Positions 1 to 10,977 of a stretch of 64,000 nt of DNA are shown here, one piece after another. The stretch lies in NCBI GenBank assembly GCA_940671915.1, contig CALNVZ010003435.1, positions 6,759,972-6,823,971 on the forward strand, given 5' to 3'. The notes under the pieces were generated by a model. The model was given only the letters and a program-made list of their open reading frames with translations, was not told where the DNA came from and searched no databases. This DNA comes from Paracentrotus lividus (taxonomy: Eukaryota; Echinodermata; Echinoidea; Camarodonta; Echinidae). Positions within the stretch are counted from its first letter, which is position 1; each line of letters starts with the position of its first letter. Both the position numbers and the translations under genes were made by a program.

Positions 1-1183
1 ATACATAAATAGGACAAAAAGTGCTTGGAGAACCTGACATGTAAATAACCTTTGTAAAAACAGTTTATTCTTCATGCTATGCAAGAAATTATAGTGTGTG
101 TAGCCTTTGTTTTTTATTCGCTATGCAAGAAATAACATTGTTGTTAAGTATGAGACAATTAAAAGAAAAAAAAAAACTGTTTTTTTGTGCGCATTCATTA
201 CATGCGAAAAATCCTGGAGAAGAGCATTAGGCTTCTTACTTTGGGGAAGAAAAAGCAATTGTTTCATTAATTTTCAGTGTCCATGTAAAAAAAGCGTCTT
301 GGTCATATGCAAAGATAATGCTCGTATCATTGCAGAGATACTTCATTTTCAATGTTTCAAAAGAGGTTATAGGGAATTTCCACTTCCATTTGGCAAAGAC
401 TTAATCGTAACTTACCGATAATCGTTTTACACATCGTTGTCCACGCCGTTACTGAAATGCTTCCCACCGCCGTTACCAATCTAATCTAACTGATATGTGT
501 TAATGTACAGACTGAGATATAAACTACAACTTATTTTGACAATCTGATTATGATGATAGTCCGTATACCTGTTTCACACACTATAGGTCTTTTGCAAAAG
601 TTCTTACAATAAAGTCTAAATGCGAGTATTCTTTACTGCTAAGCTCAGAGAAATATATGACCTAATAAAGTATACGGCGTGGGGACAGTGCCTATTTTTC
701 GTAACCACCCTCATTATGCTAAATTTTAATTAGTGAGAAACTTTCCGGAAATCATAGACTCAATGATAACTTGTTCATTCAAGTACTTTAGTCAAACAAG
801 GTCCACTAATATTTGCGGATAGAAAGCTGTGAAATTTAAGATATCTTTATATAATAAAAAGCACAAAATTTAATGAGTCCACAACGCGTATACATCAAAT
901 TTTCAATTTATGCAAAATCGTGTATTCATTTTCATTATATGTCTCATTCCACTGATGACGCAAGATCGTGTATAAGAAGGTCATATGCTGATCATCTAGA
1001 TCAACTTAAAATCTCTAGCTATTCCACAACATTCCTGGATCTTTCATCCAATCCAAGTTTTGTCTTTCTCTCTCATTCTCTCACAATATTTTGCTCAATC
1101 TTCTTAATGAAGTAGACCTCGACAAACGCTGGACAGTTGCACACTTAAGCTCAATTATACATCTCTATCTGCGCAATATTTTA
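1..1183. other. AT-rich non-coding sequence, no gene recognised
   Basis: The stretch is AT-rich with ordinary A and T runs. The open frames here are short, carry no recognisable domain, and lack splice-flanked similarity to MTSS1. I looked for the exon encoding the start of the MTSS1 I-BAR domain and did not find it. If the + strand gene extends upstream, this is intron or 5' flank. Confidence 0.5.
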
Positions 1184-2495
1184 TGTATGAGTGTATCACG
1201 ATGAAATAGACAACTCAGATAAGATATCATATGTCATTCATCGCTGTATATTGTATATCGAGTCTATATGTGTGATGTAGACCAATAGATGTCATTACAC
1301 TCACCATGGATACGACTATCCAATTCAGAGTCCGAGTTCGTCCTATGAGTTCGTGAGTAACGAACAATACCATCTAGATTCTATACTTACTTCGTATAAC
1401 ATACATGAACGATTTATGGTGCTGTTTGTTCATTTGCTCTTCGAACACTTTCAATGTCGATATGGTGTAGGCAGTAGAGTTGCCAATTGTGAACCTCAGT
1501 TAAGAATTCATACATTCTCATGTAATTAATATTTCCTGGTTTGTGTGAGTTTAGGTGCAAATCATCTATCGGTATGTGGATCATCCGTCACGAATGTCTA
1601 CCCCAATCCCCTTAGACTGCCTCATTGACTGTTATCCACCATAATATGCTGATTTCCAAACATCCTATTATATGTATAAGAGTTCTGATATGTAAAGCTC
1701 TAGAGGCTGTAGTATCATGATACAATTGATCGTTAAGAGTCAGAGACATACTAGCGAATATCGGCGGACTGGCACAAGATGCCACCTACTATCACTTGCA
1801 GACTCACCATCTTACTACTAAATAACACGCGACCTTGACAAGTCTCGTAGAACATTCTATATCAATCATAGCTGCGACTCGAGAGTAGCAAACTAAATTG
1901 TTGTTCACCTGGTCGTGAGGAAATAGAGCTGAAGCTTGTTTATACAGTACAGGTGGTCCCCCTTAATGGAGCTCACTACTGACATAGTCTTCAAGAAGTA
2001 TGGATAGTTTCATTCCTCAGAGTTGAGATTATACTGATCTAATAGGAATCAACACATCTCTGTATATATGGCGTCCTATATCGCTCGTATGCAACTCTAA
2101 CGAAACACATATGCTGTGCTTCTGCTTTGGTGCTTGAGTCTTATCTTGTTCCGACTGCACCGACTACGTGCGTATCAAGTTAACGAATAAGTCCAAGCAA
2201 GAGCCTGCCGTAGTGTAGCACACTATCATATTAGATGGACACCATGCGCCTGCTCCCAGTAGATATCAACAATATCTTGAGTTAGTCCGCGACTTACATA
2301 GTATGTGCACTTCTGAATGAGTTCAGATATAATCTAATACATAGCATGTCGAGTTAAGTAATACTACATTTGTTTCCAATATATACTTACTGAAACAGAC
2401 GTAATCTAAGGATGGTAATACAAATCTGAATAAGTCCGTAGTTAGACATTAGATTCACCCTTGGATCCGTGCTTAATTTATATATTCATCCATCT
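1184..2495. other. Stretch of ~1.3 kb without any AAAA or TTTT run
   Basis: Reading every line, no run of four or more A or T occurs between the tttt near 1180 and the aaaa near 2500, although the sequence is AT-rich and both flanks have many such runs. Short C runs of 4-5 do occur. No gene, repeat family or coding frame is recognised. The texture is unlike the rest of the window and may be a low-quality fill or homopolymer-compressed sequence; this is inference. Confidence 0.6.
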
Positions 2496-3363
2496 GTAGT
2501 AAAAGGTTGTTTAATATTTTACCTCGTACATATATGTACCGGTAAATTTTTCGTATTACTGTTTATGGCGCAAAGCGACTCAAATGTGTTAACATTGTAT
2601 GATGACGAGCAATCCTGTATATGATGAACATCAATATTGCACTCTTTCAGTGTTTATATACTATGTATACCCGACTGAATATTGACATTTTTTTCATTCT
2701 ATAACGTTCGATCCCAATGTATGTTTTGACTGACCCATTTCGGCCAGTCTGTCTATCCAAACTTGGAGTCCTTCTATTCCCCGCGCGATCGAGTAAACCA
2801 GCAGTCTCTTCCGCCTTGCGAGACTTCACGATCTGTGTTATTATAACACCTCATTTTTCAACTTCATGTACTTGGACATATCCCTCTATGGCTGCTGAGA
2901 TAGTGGAGCTGTCCACAGTTGTAGGAGTACGTTAACTCGACTAACCTGTTGTATCTGGTCCTAACGAGATACTTTTTCATCTTTGATCTGAGTGCAACTG
3001 GCACGGTGTGAAAACTAATTTATGGCTAGGAGATAAATATGACAGTCTAAATAACGGTGAGAATGAATACAGAATAACTAAAATAATATTTTGCTGAATC
3101 ACATTAATTGAATTATATATTTGGTATAGATTCTAAAGACTTGTATCCGAAATCGTAATTCTATACATATCATATAGAAGCCAATTAATGCCTGGAATAT
3201 CAAAATAATTTTTTCTCTTTTCTTCCCGAAAACTATTAAATCTCTTGAACTGATCCCTCCACCTCCAGTCAAAAGCATTAAAATTTAACAAATAAATCAT
3301 ATTCACGAGAATACACATGCTCTTTAATAAGATATCATAAAATATAATAGGATTAATAGCAAA
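2496..3363. other. Non-coding sequence, no gene recognised
   Basis: Normal homopolymer texture returns here. Overlapping short open frames on both strands near 2650-2935 have no recognisable domain and no supporting splice structure. Confidence 0.45.
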
Positions 3364-3764
3364 GATAAGTCGTATTCAGCTGGGAGCGAGCCGTCACAGG
3401 TTAGCGCTCACGTGGAAAACCAATAGGGATTCTCTTGTGTGGGTGTTACACACAATCGTTCGCACTTGATTCACGCCGTAACCTCGGGCGTGCGAATTTG
3501 TCAGCAGAAAACGGCAGTTGGATTGCGCTATATTCGAACTTTATAAATGAAATTCATCGAATAATTGAAAGGAATGTCACAAGATCTCTCACACATTAAC
3601 ATAAGCTGCCAACTGTACAAAAATTCGTCTAATATTACGAATTTACCCCTTTTACGATACAATACGAATGCACCTTTAAAAATTACGAATATGAGCGCCA
3701 TTATACATGTATTATTATGACCACTCACGCACGTGTTATATGCATGTTCTATGTAGTTCTACTA

Positions 3765-3792
3765 CGGCGCGCGCGTACGTACGTACGTGCAC
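3765..3792. repeat. Alternating CG / TACG purine-pyrimidine tract (second copy at 8502-8529)
   Basis: A CGCGCGCG run passes into three TACG units, giving strictly alternating pyrimidine-purine sequence capable in principle of Z-DNA. It is conserved in both copies of the duplicated block. No function is claimed. Confidence 0.6.
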
Positions 3793-4638
3793 ATGAAAGC
3801 AACACACGAAAACAGCGCATTCGTAGTGAAGGCGGGCAAGGCCATTCAAAGTACCATGCACGTTGATCTTAGTGCATACCACACAGCGAAAGACGAAAAC
3901 AGCGCATTCGCGTGAACATGCATGCGCATGTTGCATGTAGTGCACGGTTGTATTGTGTGTGATGCAGTTGTGATGTCGCTAGCGAACTCGACCGTATTTT
4001 GTCTCCTCTTCTTCTCTAGTTTTAGGGACCTATAATGGGAAATGGAGCGTTAAAAGGGACAATGTTACAACAGCAAATATGGAACAGAGTGACTCATCAC
4101 CTAATCGGGAAAAAGCAAACAACATGCATTTTGTACGATATGTCGAAGGGATATCTCCATCGCTCATGGCGGCCGTAGTAGTGACATTGTTTTGCATACC
4201 AAAATCAAAACTAACATCCGCGAATTTTGAATCTGAATCTTCATCCACACCAAGATAACTTCATGGATGTCAACTTAGCAGGATTTAAATAGCAAATAGG
4301 ATAGGATAAATAGGATTTTAAAAGCATCAGCTACATAGACCTCTAACAACTTGGTAAGGTTTTTTTTTTTCTTTTTTTTTTTCTTGAATAATAATCCAAA
4401 TTGATACTAGACCTATGTAAGTGATATGTGAATGTCATATTTCATTGAGTTATCATTCATCTTCAGATTCATGAAAAATTTGGCAATAATTTTCTCAAAC
4501 CTAAGCTCCACCCTAAAAACAACAGAAAAAAAAAAGGTTTAAATGCTCCAAAATAGGGCTCAGATTGCCACCAGAAGCGTCTAAACCCCAGAGCTTCACA
4601 GCCCTTAGGCGGGCCCTGGACCCCGGCCGCAAGGACTT

Positions 4639-4705
4639 CGCGCTTCGCGCTCGTGATGTGCGCTTCGCGCACATGTTGATGTGCGCTACGCGCACATTTC
4701 TGTGT
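4639..4705. repeat. Cluster of short GCGC hairpins (second copy at 9385-9448)
   Basis: Successive short palindromes of the form GTGCGCTTCGCGCAC and GTGCGCTACGCGCAC lie side by side, GC-rich in an AT-rich background. Each can form a 6-7 bp stem with a 3-nt loop. They are present in both block copies with small indels. This looks like part of a dispersed repeat; the family is not identified. Confidence 0.55.
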
Positions 4706-6127
4706 TTTTATCTGATCATTACTAATTTGAAATTTCAAATGTTGGCAGCTATGTATGTCACATATCATTAGTGCAATGTGGACAACATGTAACTACATTT
4801 GATTGTTTTGTGCCAATTCTTTTTGCTACCAAAATTATACACCAGGTTTAATAAATCAAAGATATTAACACATTCCTGTTTGGGGCAGCAACATATGCAC
4901 AAGTAAAGAAAGTATTTAATTGAAGGTTGGGGAAGAATCACAGGTCAAAAAGAAGAAGCATCATATCAAGAACTAAACATCACTTTCCTTAGTTTCCTAG
5001 ATAGGTCAGGTCACATGGTGTGACTTGCAAAGGATATCATGGCTCATCAAAGGATTAAGATATTAAAAGTCATGTGAATTATAGGATTCCAGCTAGAATA
5101 ATCACATGAATGGTATATGAAGCTCCAAAATGACTCATTTTGGTGATGTAGGCTATGTCATGAAGCTAGGAATGATAATAATGAAATATCTTATTTAGTA
5201 CTAGTATAGGTACTCAAAAGCAATATTTTTTCCCCTTTCAAACCCTTATCTTTAAACAGACCAGTCAAAGCTTTTAGTACAAAACAAAAGTGAAGTTTTA
5301 TTATTAATACCGACTACTGATAGAGTATCGCACACTGGCCAGTATCCAAGACATTCATTCATTCTTTGTCATTGAAGCGTTCTGTAATGAAGAACAAATG
5401 AATGCTTGAGTACCGCTCTTTTCTATCTGAAAGCACAAAAAACGCAGCATGTATCTCCACTATCCTCCTCTGAAGATTCTGAAGCTGAGAGGTTTTGACA
5501 GTTACATCTTACTCATGCCTCAATTATTAAGAGTGAAAGTCATGAGGCAAAACTAGCTGTGCATTCTTAAATGTTTGTGAATTCCTATGCTTTGATCAGC
5601 TCGTTATACTACAAATAATACGTAAAACAAAGTAGATTTATGACACAAAATGAAAAATTCAGTACATTTTCTCATAAAATACATACAGACGATAGTATTG
5701 ATTAAGAGAAATAATTATGAAAAAATTGAACAAAACTATCATTGGCAGTGATAATAATGACCAAATATGGGAACAAGCACATAGGCCTATATAATTTTTG
5801 AAAAGGAGCAAAATATAAGAAATTAGCAATTGGACAATTTGGAAAAGTCAATATCAACCAATTTGCCTCTTTATTGACTACATTATGACATACAAACTAT
5901 TATATATTTCACCTATAGGACCATATAATTATTATCAGTTTTACAGTTAAATACATGTATATGTAACATTAATTAGAAGAGTTGTAGAGATATGGGTAGC
6001 CTATACCAGTACCTATGAGGAATTAATTCATTATTTTGCCTTTTATTGATTGAAAGCATGACATAAATTTCATTTTTGCAACGATGTATTATAACCTTCA
6101 ATGTTGTTTTCATCTTGTATGTTACAG

Positions 6128-6211
6128 GTGCATCGAAGGAGCTTGGAGCATCCCTCAAAGACTCTGTCTACGACACAAATAATAGAACTCAAGATGAAAT
6201 CCTTTCACAAG
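6128..6211 (+). pseudogene. Frame-broken duplicate of an MTSS1 I-BAR exon (block copy 1)
   Basis: This is the copy-1 counterpart of the exon at 10893-10977, flanked by the same acceptor (ttacag) and donor (gtataa). It is 84 nt rather than 85. Relative to copy 2 it lacks one base in ctcacaaga, lacks one base in aatcaat, and gains one t before cacaag. The reading frame is therefore lost after GASKELGASL. Because the exon length is not a multiple of three, splicing in both copies would break the message even if copy 1 were intact. It is either a decayed tandem duplicate or an assembly artefact; the artefact seems more likely given the error pattern. Confidence 0.7.
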
Positions 6212-7899
6212 GTATAAACCAATCACAATCTTTATCAAACCCCCCGCGCAGGCTGCGATCACCTTGGCCACTTTCAAACCCCACCCCCAATTTAGAAACC
6301 TTAAAGGGATGGCCCATAATGGATTGAAATTTTTGATGCAAATCAATAGAAGTCATCAGCTACTTTAAATTGTTACCCATCTAGGAAATTTAAAGGGATA
6401 GTACAGAAATCAATAAACTCTTACTCAAAGTACATTTCTTCACAAGGTTGGCCTATTTGTATACCTACTACAATCTTAATCAAATTGCATAGTGCGTTCA
6501 TCTCTGTCATTTCCACTCTTCCATATTGGCAACCTTTAAGGGAAAGGTTAAGTATAGCTTCCAAGTGCTTCTGAGAAATCCAATATAAGTCAAGCTTGAA
6601 TTATGCATGCCTGAGCCAGCCAGACACGTTTATAAATTACCACCTTTCAATAATAATGCTCAACGTCCAGTACGTCCCAATCAGCTTTGGAAAGTGTGCC
6701 TTCACATTATCGTGAATTGCCCTCAATATGACCTGCAAATATTGAAAGCATTGACATGGGGATTGAAATAATGCTCAATATCCAGTATGATCTGACCACC
6801 TTTAGGAGATTGTGGCTTGATCAACCCCAACTCTAAAAATTATGGACATGGCGATCCCATCTTTGATCCAATAATGCTCAATAATGTCCAGCTTGAAAGG
6901 AGAATGCGTTCATATTATTACGAGAAGCCCTGCGTCTAAACCTGAATCAGCATGTACACAGGAATCCAAGCTTTGATGTAATACTACTCATCATCCAGTG
7001 AGGTCAGATCAGTTTTAAGGAGGACTGCGTTCATATAATCGTTAGAAACCCCTGATCTGTCCCCAAATCTTGGAAGCATGTACATAAGAAATCCCAGGGA
7101 CCGGTATAGAACACTCCAAAGGAACCACTCAAGCCCGCTTTCTTCTGATCTAATCTAGCCCATTCATGTAATTTGTCATGTGTGCTTTGCCAATCAGGAG
7201 TAGCGGAAGCAGATGTTAAATTAGAGATGCAGTAATTGAGTTAGTTCTGTTGAGGTGGTTGGTCCCGGACAGTAGAGTCCTGTATACATGGGTTGCTTTC
7301 CCAGGATAGTCTTAAGTAAGCTTGGCGGATCCAAACCAAGGCGCAATGATCAGACATTCTATTTATTTATTTTTTTAGGGGGAGGGTGGGGAGAGGGAAG
7401 AAAGTTTACAGTGGTCTTCCAGCTTGTTGTTACAACTTCCCTTTTGTTTTATCAAGTTAACTAACTGATTATAGATTCGCTTAACATAATTTAGAGTCTC
7501 ATGATTTTCAATGGAGTAGTTATATATTTCCCACGCATTCCCTGTGTGTTTTACACTGGGTATTCGTATTGAAACTAGTTACTATAACTATTGTTATTAA
7601 ATTAAACATCTTTATATCAAACATAATTAATTCTTTGTGAATACATGGCATTCTTAATTTAAGTAGGACATCTAGTATTTATCTTCTCTCTATGGCCATC
7701 TCATTAAGCACTTTGGAGCATTTTCTAAACTGTTTTATAAATCCATCCTCCCCTGCAGTAGTGATTCAGCCTAACATCACACAATTAAAAGTAACTACGA
7801 TCCATCCTAACATAATAGAGCTGCTACTGTCTCCAGACTATTGGGCCTGCAAAATCTTTTCAAACTGTGAATCATGGACCTACCCTGAGCACCACCCAT

Positions 7900-8070
7900 A
7901 AATTCTAATATGAACAGGATCATACCTGGTATCAATATTTGACAGCTATTAGATTCCAATGTGAACAGGCCCTGGGTCATACCTGGTATCAATATTTGAC
8001 GGCTATTAGATTCCAATGTGAACAGGCCCTGGGTTATACCTGGTATCAATATTTGACGGCCTATTAGAAT
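7900..8070 (+). repeat. 57-bp minisatellite, about three units (block copy 1)
   Basis: The unit contains CATACCTGGTATCAATATTT followed by gacggctattagattccaat and gtgaacaggccctgggt, repeated nearly identically. The period of 57 is divisible by three, so the array is open in a reading frame (19-residue repeat) in the better-preserved copy 2, but there is no start, domain or splice support for coding. A degenerate partial unit precedes it. Confidence 0.8.
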
Positions 8071-10892
8071 GCGTTTCCTCCTGTGTACAGACTGGAACGG
8101 TGCCACCGTGTCGATAAGTCGGGGACCCGTCACAGGTTAGCGCTCACGTGGAAAACCAATGGGGATTCTCTTGTGTGGGTGTTACACACAGATCGTTCGC
8201 ACTGATTCACGCCGTAACCTCGGGCGTGCGAATTTGTCAGCAGAAAACGGCAGTTGGATTGCGCTATATTCGAACTTTATAAATGAAATTCATCGGAAAT
8301 ATTGAAAGGAATGTCACAAGATCTCTCACACATTAACATAGCTGCCAACTGTTACGAAAAATTCGTAATTATTACGAATTTTTACCCTTTATACGAAAAT
8401 ACGAATGCACCTTTAAAAAATTACGAATATGAGCGCCATTATACATGTATTTATTATGACCACTCACGCACGTGTTATATGCATGTTCTATAGTTCTACT
8501 ACGGCGCGCGCGTACGTACGTACGTGCACATGAAAGCAACACACGAAAAACAGCGCATTCGTAGTGAAGGCGGAAGCCATTCAAAGTACATGCACGTTGA
8601 TCTTAGTGCTACACACAGCGAAAGACGAAAACAGCGCATTCGCGTGAACATGCATGCGCATGTTGATGTTAGTGCACGTGTGTATTTGTGTGTGTATGCA
8701 GTTGTGATGTCGCTAGCGAACGTCGACCGTATTTTGTCTCCTCTTCTTCTCTAGTTTTGGACCATAAATGGTGGAAAATGGAGCGTAAAAAGGGACAATG
8801 TTACAACAGCAAATATGGAACAGAGTTTGACTTCATCACCTAATCGGGAAAAAGCAAACAACATGCATTTTGTACGATATGTCGAAGGGATATCTCCATC
8901 GCTCATGGCGGCCGTAGTAGTGACATTGTTTTGCATACCAAATCAAAACTAACATCGGGAATTTTGAATCTGAATCTTCATCCACACCAGAACAAAAATT
9001 CATGGATGTCAACTTAGCAGGATTTAATAGCAAATAGGATAGGATAAAATAGGATTTTTAAAAGCATCAGACATAGACCTCTTAACAACTGTGGTAAGGT
9101 TTTTTTTTTTTTCTTTTTTTTTTCTTGAAATAATAATCCAAATTGATACTAGACCTATGTAAGTGATATGTGTGAATGCTCATATTTCATTGAGTTATTC
9201 ATTCATCTTCAGATTCATGAAAAAATTTTGGCAATAATTTTCTCAACCTAAGCTCCACCCTAAAAACAACAGAAAAAAAAAGGTTTAAATGCTCCAAAAT
9301 AGGGCTCAGATTGCACCAGAGAGCGTCTAGAACCCAGAGCTTCCAGGGCCCTTAGGCGGGCCCTGGACCCCGGCCGCAAGGGACTTCGCGCTTCGCGCTC
9401 GTGATGTGCGCTTCGCGCAACATGTTTGATGTGCGCTACGCGCACATTTCTGTGTTTTTTATCTGATCATTACTAATTTGAAATTTCAAATGTTGGCAGC
9501 TATGTATGTCACATATCATTTAGTGCAATGTGGACAACATGTAACTACATTTGATTGGTTTTGTGCCAATTTCTTTTTTGCTACCAAAATTATACACCAG
9601 GTTTAATAAATCAAAGATATTAACACATTCCTGTTTGGGGCAGCAACTATGCACAAGTAAAGAAAGTATTTAATTTTGAAGGTTGGGGAAATCACAGGTC
9701 AAAAGAAGAAGCATCATATCAAGAACTAAACATCACTTTCCTTAGTTTCCTAGATAGGTCAGGTCACATGGTGTTGACTTGCAAAGGATATCATGGCTCA
9801 TCAAAGGATTAAGATATTAAAAGTCATGTGAATTATAGGGATTCCAGCTTAGAATAATCACATGAATGGTATATGAAGCTCCAAAATGACTCATTTTGGT
9901 GTATGTAGGCTATGTCATTGAAGCTAGGAATGATAATAATGAAATATCTTATTTAGTACTAGTATAGGTACTCAAAAGCAATATTTTTTTCCCCTTTCAA
10001 ACCCTTATCTTTAAACAGACCAGTCAAAGCTTTTAGTACAAAACAAAAGTGAAGTTTTTATTATTAATACCGACTACTGATAGAGTATCGCACACTGGCC
10101 AGTATCCAAGACATTCATTCATTCTTTGTCATTGAAGCGTTCTGTAATGAAGAACAAATGAATGCTTGAGTACCGCTCTTTTCTATCTGAAAGCACAAAA
10201 AACGCAGCATGTATCTCCACTATCCTCCTCTGAAGCATTCTGAAGCTGAGAGGTTTTGACAGTTACATCTTACTCATGCCTCAATTATTTAAGAGTGAAA
10301 GTCATGAGGCAAAACTAGCTGTGCATTCTTAAATTGTTTGTGAATTCCTATGCTTATGATCAGCTCGTTATACTACAAATAATACGTAAAACAAAGTAGA
10401 TTTTATGAACACAAAATGAAAAATTCAGTACATTTTCTCATAAAATACATACAGACGATAGTATTGATTAAGAGAAATAATTATGAAAAAAATTGAACAA
10501 CTATCATTGGCAGTGATAATAATGACCAAATATGGGAACAAGCACATAGGCCTATATAATTTTTTGAAAAGGAGCAAAATATAAGAAATTAGCAATTGGA
10601 CAATTTGGAAAAGTCAATATCAACCAATTTGCCTTTTATTGACTACATTATGACATAACAACTATTATATATTTTTCACATAGGGACCATATAATTATTA
10701 TCAGTTTTTACAGTTAAATACATGTATATGTTTAACATTAGAGTTGAGAATATGGGGTAGGCCTATACCAGTACCTATTGAGGAATTAATTCATTATTTT
10801 GCCTTTTATTGATTGAAAGCATGACATCAAATTTCATTTTTGCAACGATGTATTATTAACCTTCAATGTTGTTTTCATCTTGTATGTTACAG

Positions 10893-10977
10893 GTGCATCG
10901 AAGGAGCTTGGAGCATCCCTCACAAGACTCTGTCTACGACACAAATCAATAGAACTCAAGATGAAATCCTTCACAAG
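10893..10977 (+). CDS. MTSS1: MTSS1 exon: I-BAR domain, early helix (block copy 2, intact)
   Basis: The acceptor is tgttacag and the donor gtataa. The exon is 85 nt: it begins with two bases completing a Gly codon and ends with AG that joins C of the next exon to give Ser. Its translation, GASKELGASLTRLCLRHKSI then ELKMKSF, aligns with the vertebrate MTSS1 segment GTREIGSALTRMCMRHRSI. The preceding exon, encoding the first ~70 residues, is not in the window or not recognisable. This copy rather than 6128-6211 is taken as functional because its frame is intact and joins the next exon exactly. Confidence 0.88.

Larger units (their letters stand above)
3364..8111 (+). repeat. Copy 1 of a ~4.75-kb head-to-tail duplicated block
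   Basis: The block from about gataagtcg at 3364 to ccaccgtgtc at 8111 is repeated directly at 8112-12899. The order is the same throughout: an alternating CG/TACG tract, two T-runs, a GCGC-hairpin cluster, an MTSS1 exon, and a three-unit 57-bp minisatellite. Differences between the copies are mostly 1-3 base insertions or deletions with few substitutions, and some hundreds of bases are identical. Copy 1 has more missing bases and its exon is frame-broken. This may be a real tandem duplication, or a false duplication from joining overlapping contigs with unpolished long-read sequence. Confidence 0.9.

Noticed and set aside
107..421. 104-residue open frame at the left edge
   Set aside because: No recognisable domain, poor composition for a protein, no splice or homology support.
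7900..8070. Repeat protein encoded by the 57-bp minisatellite
   Set aside because: The period of 57 keeps frames open on both strands by construction; there are no starts, flanking domains or splice sites.
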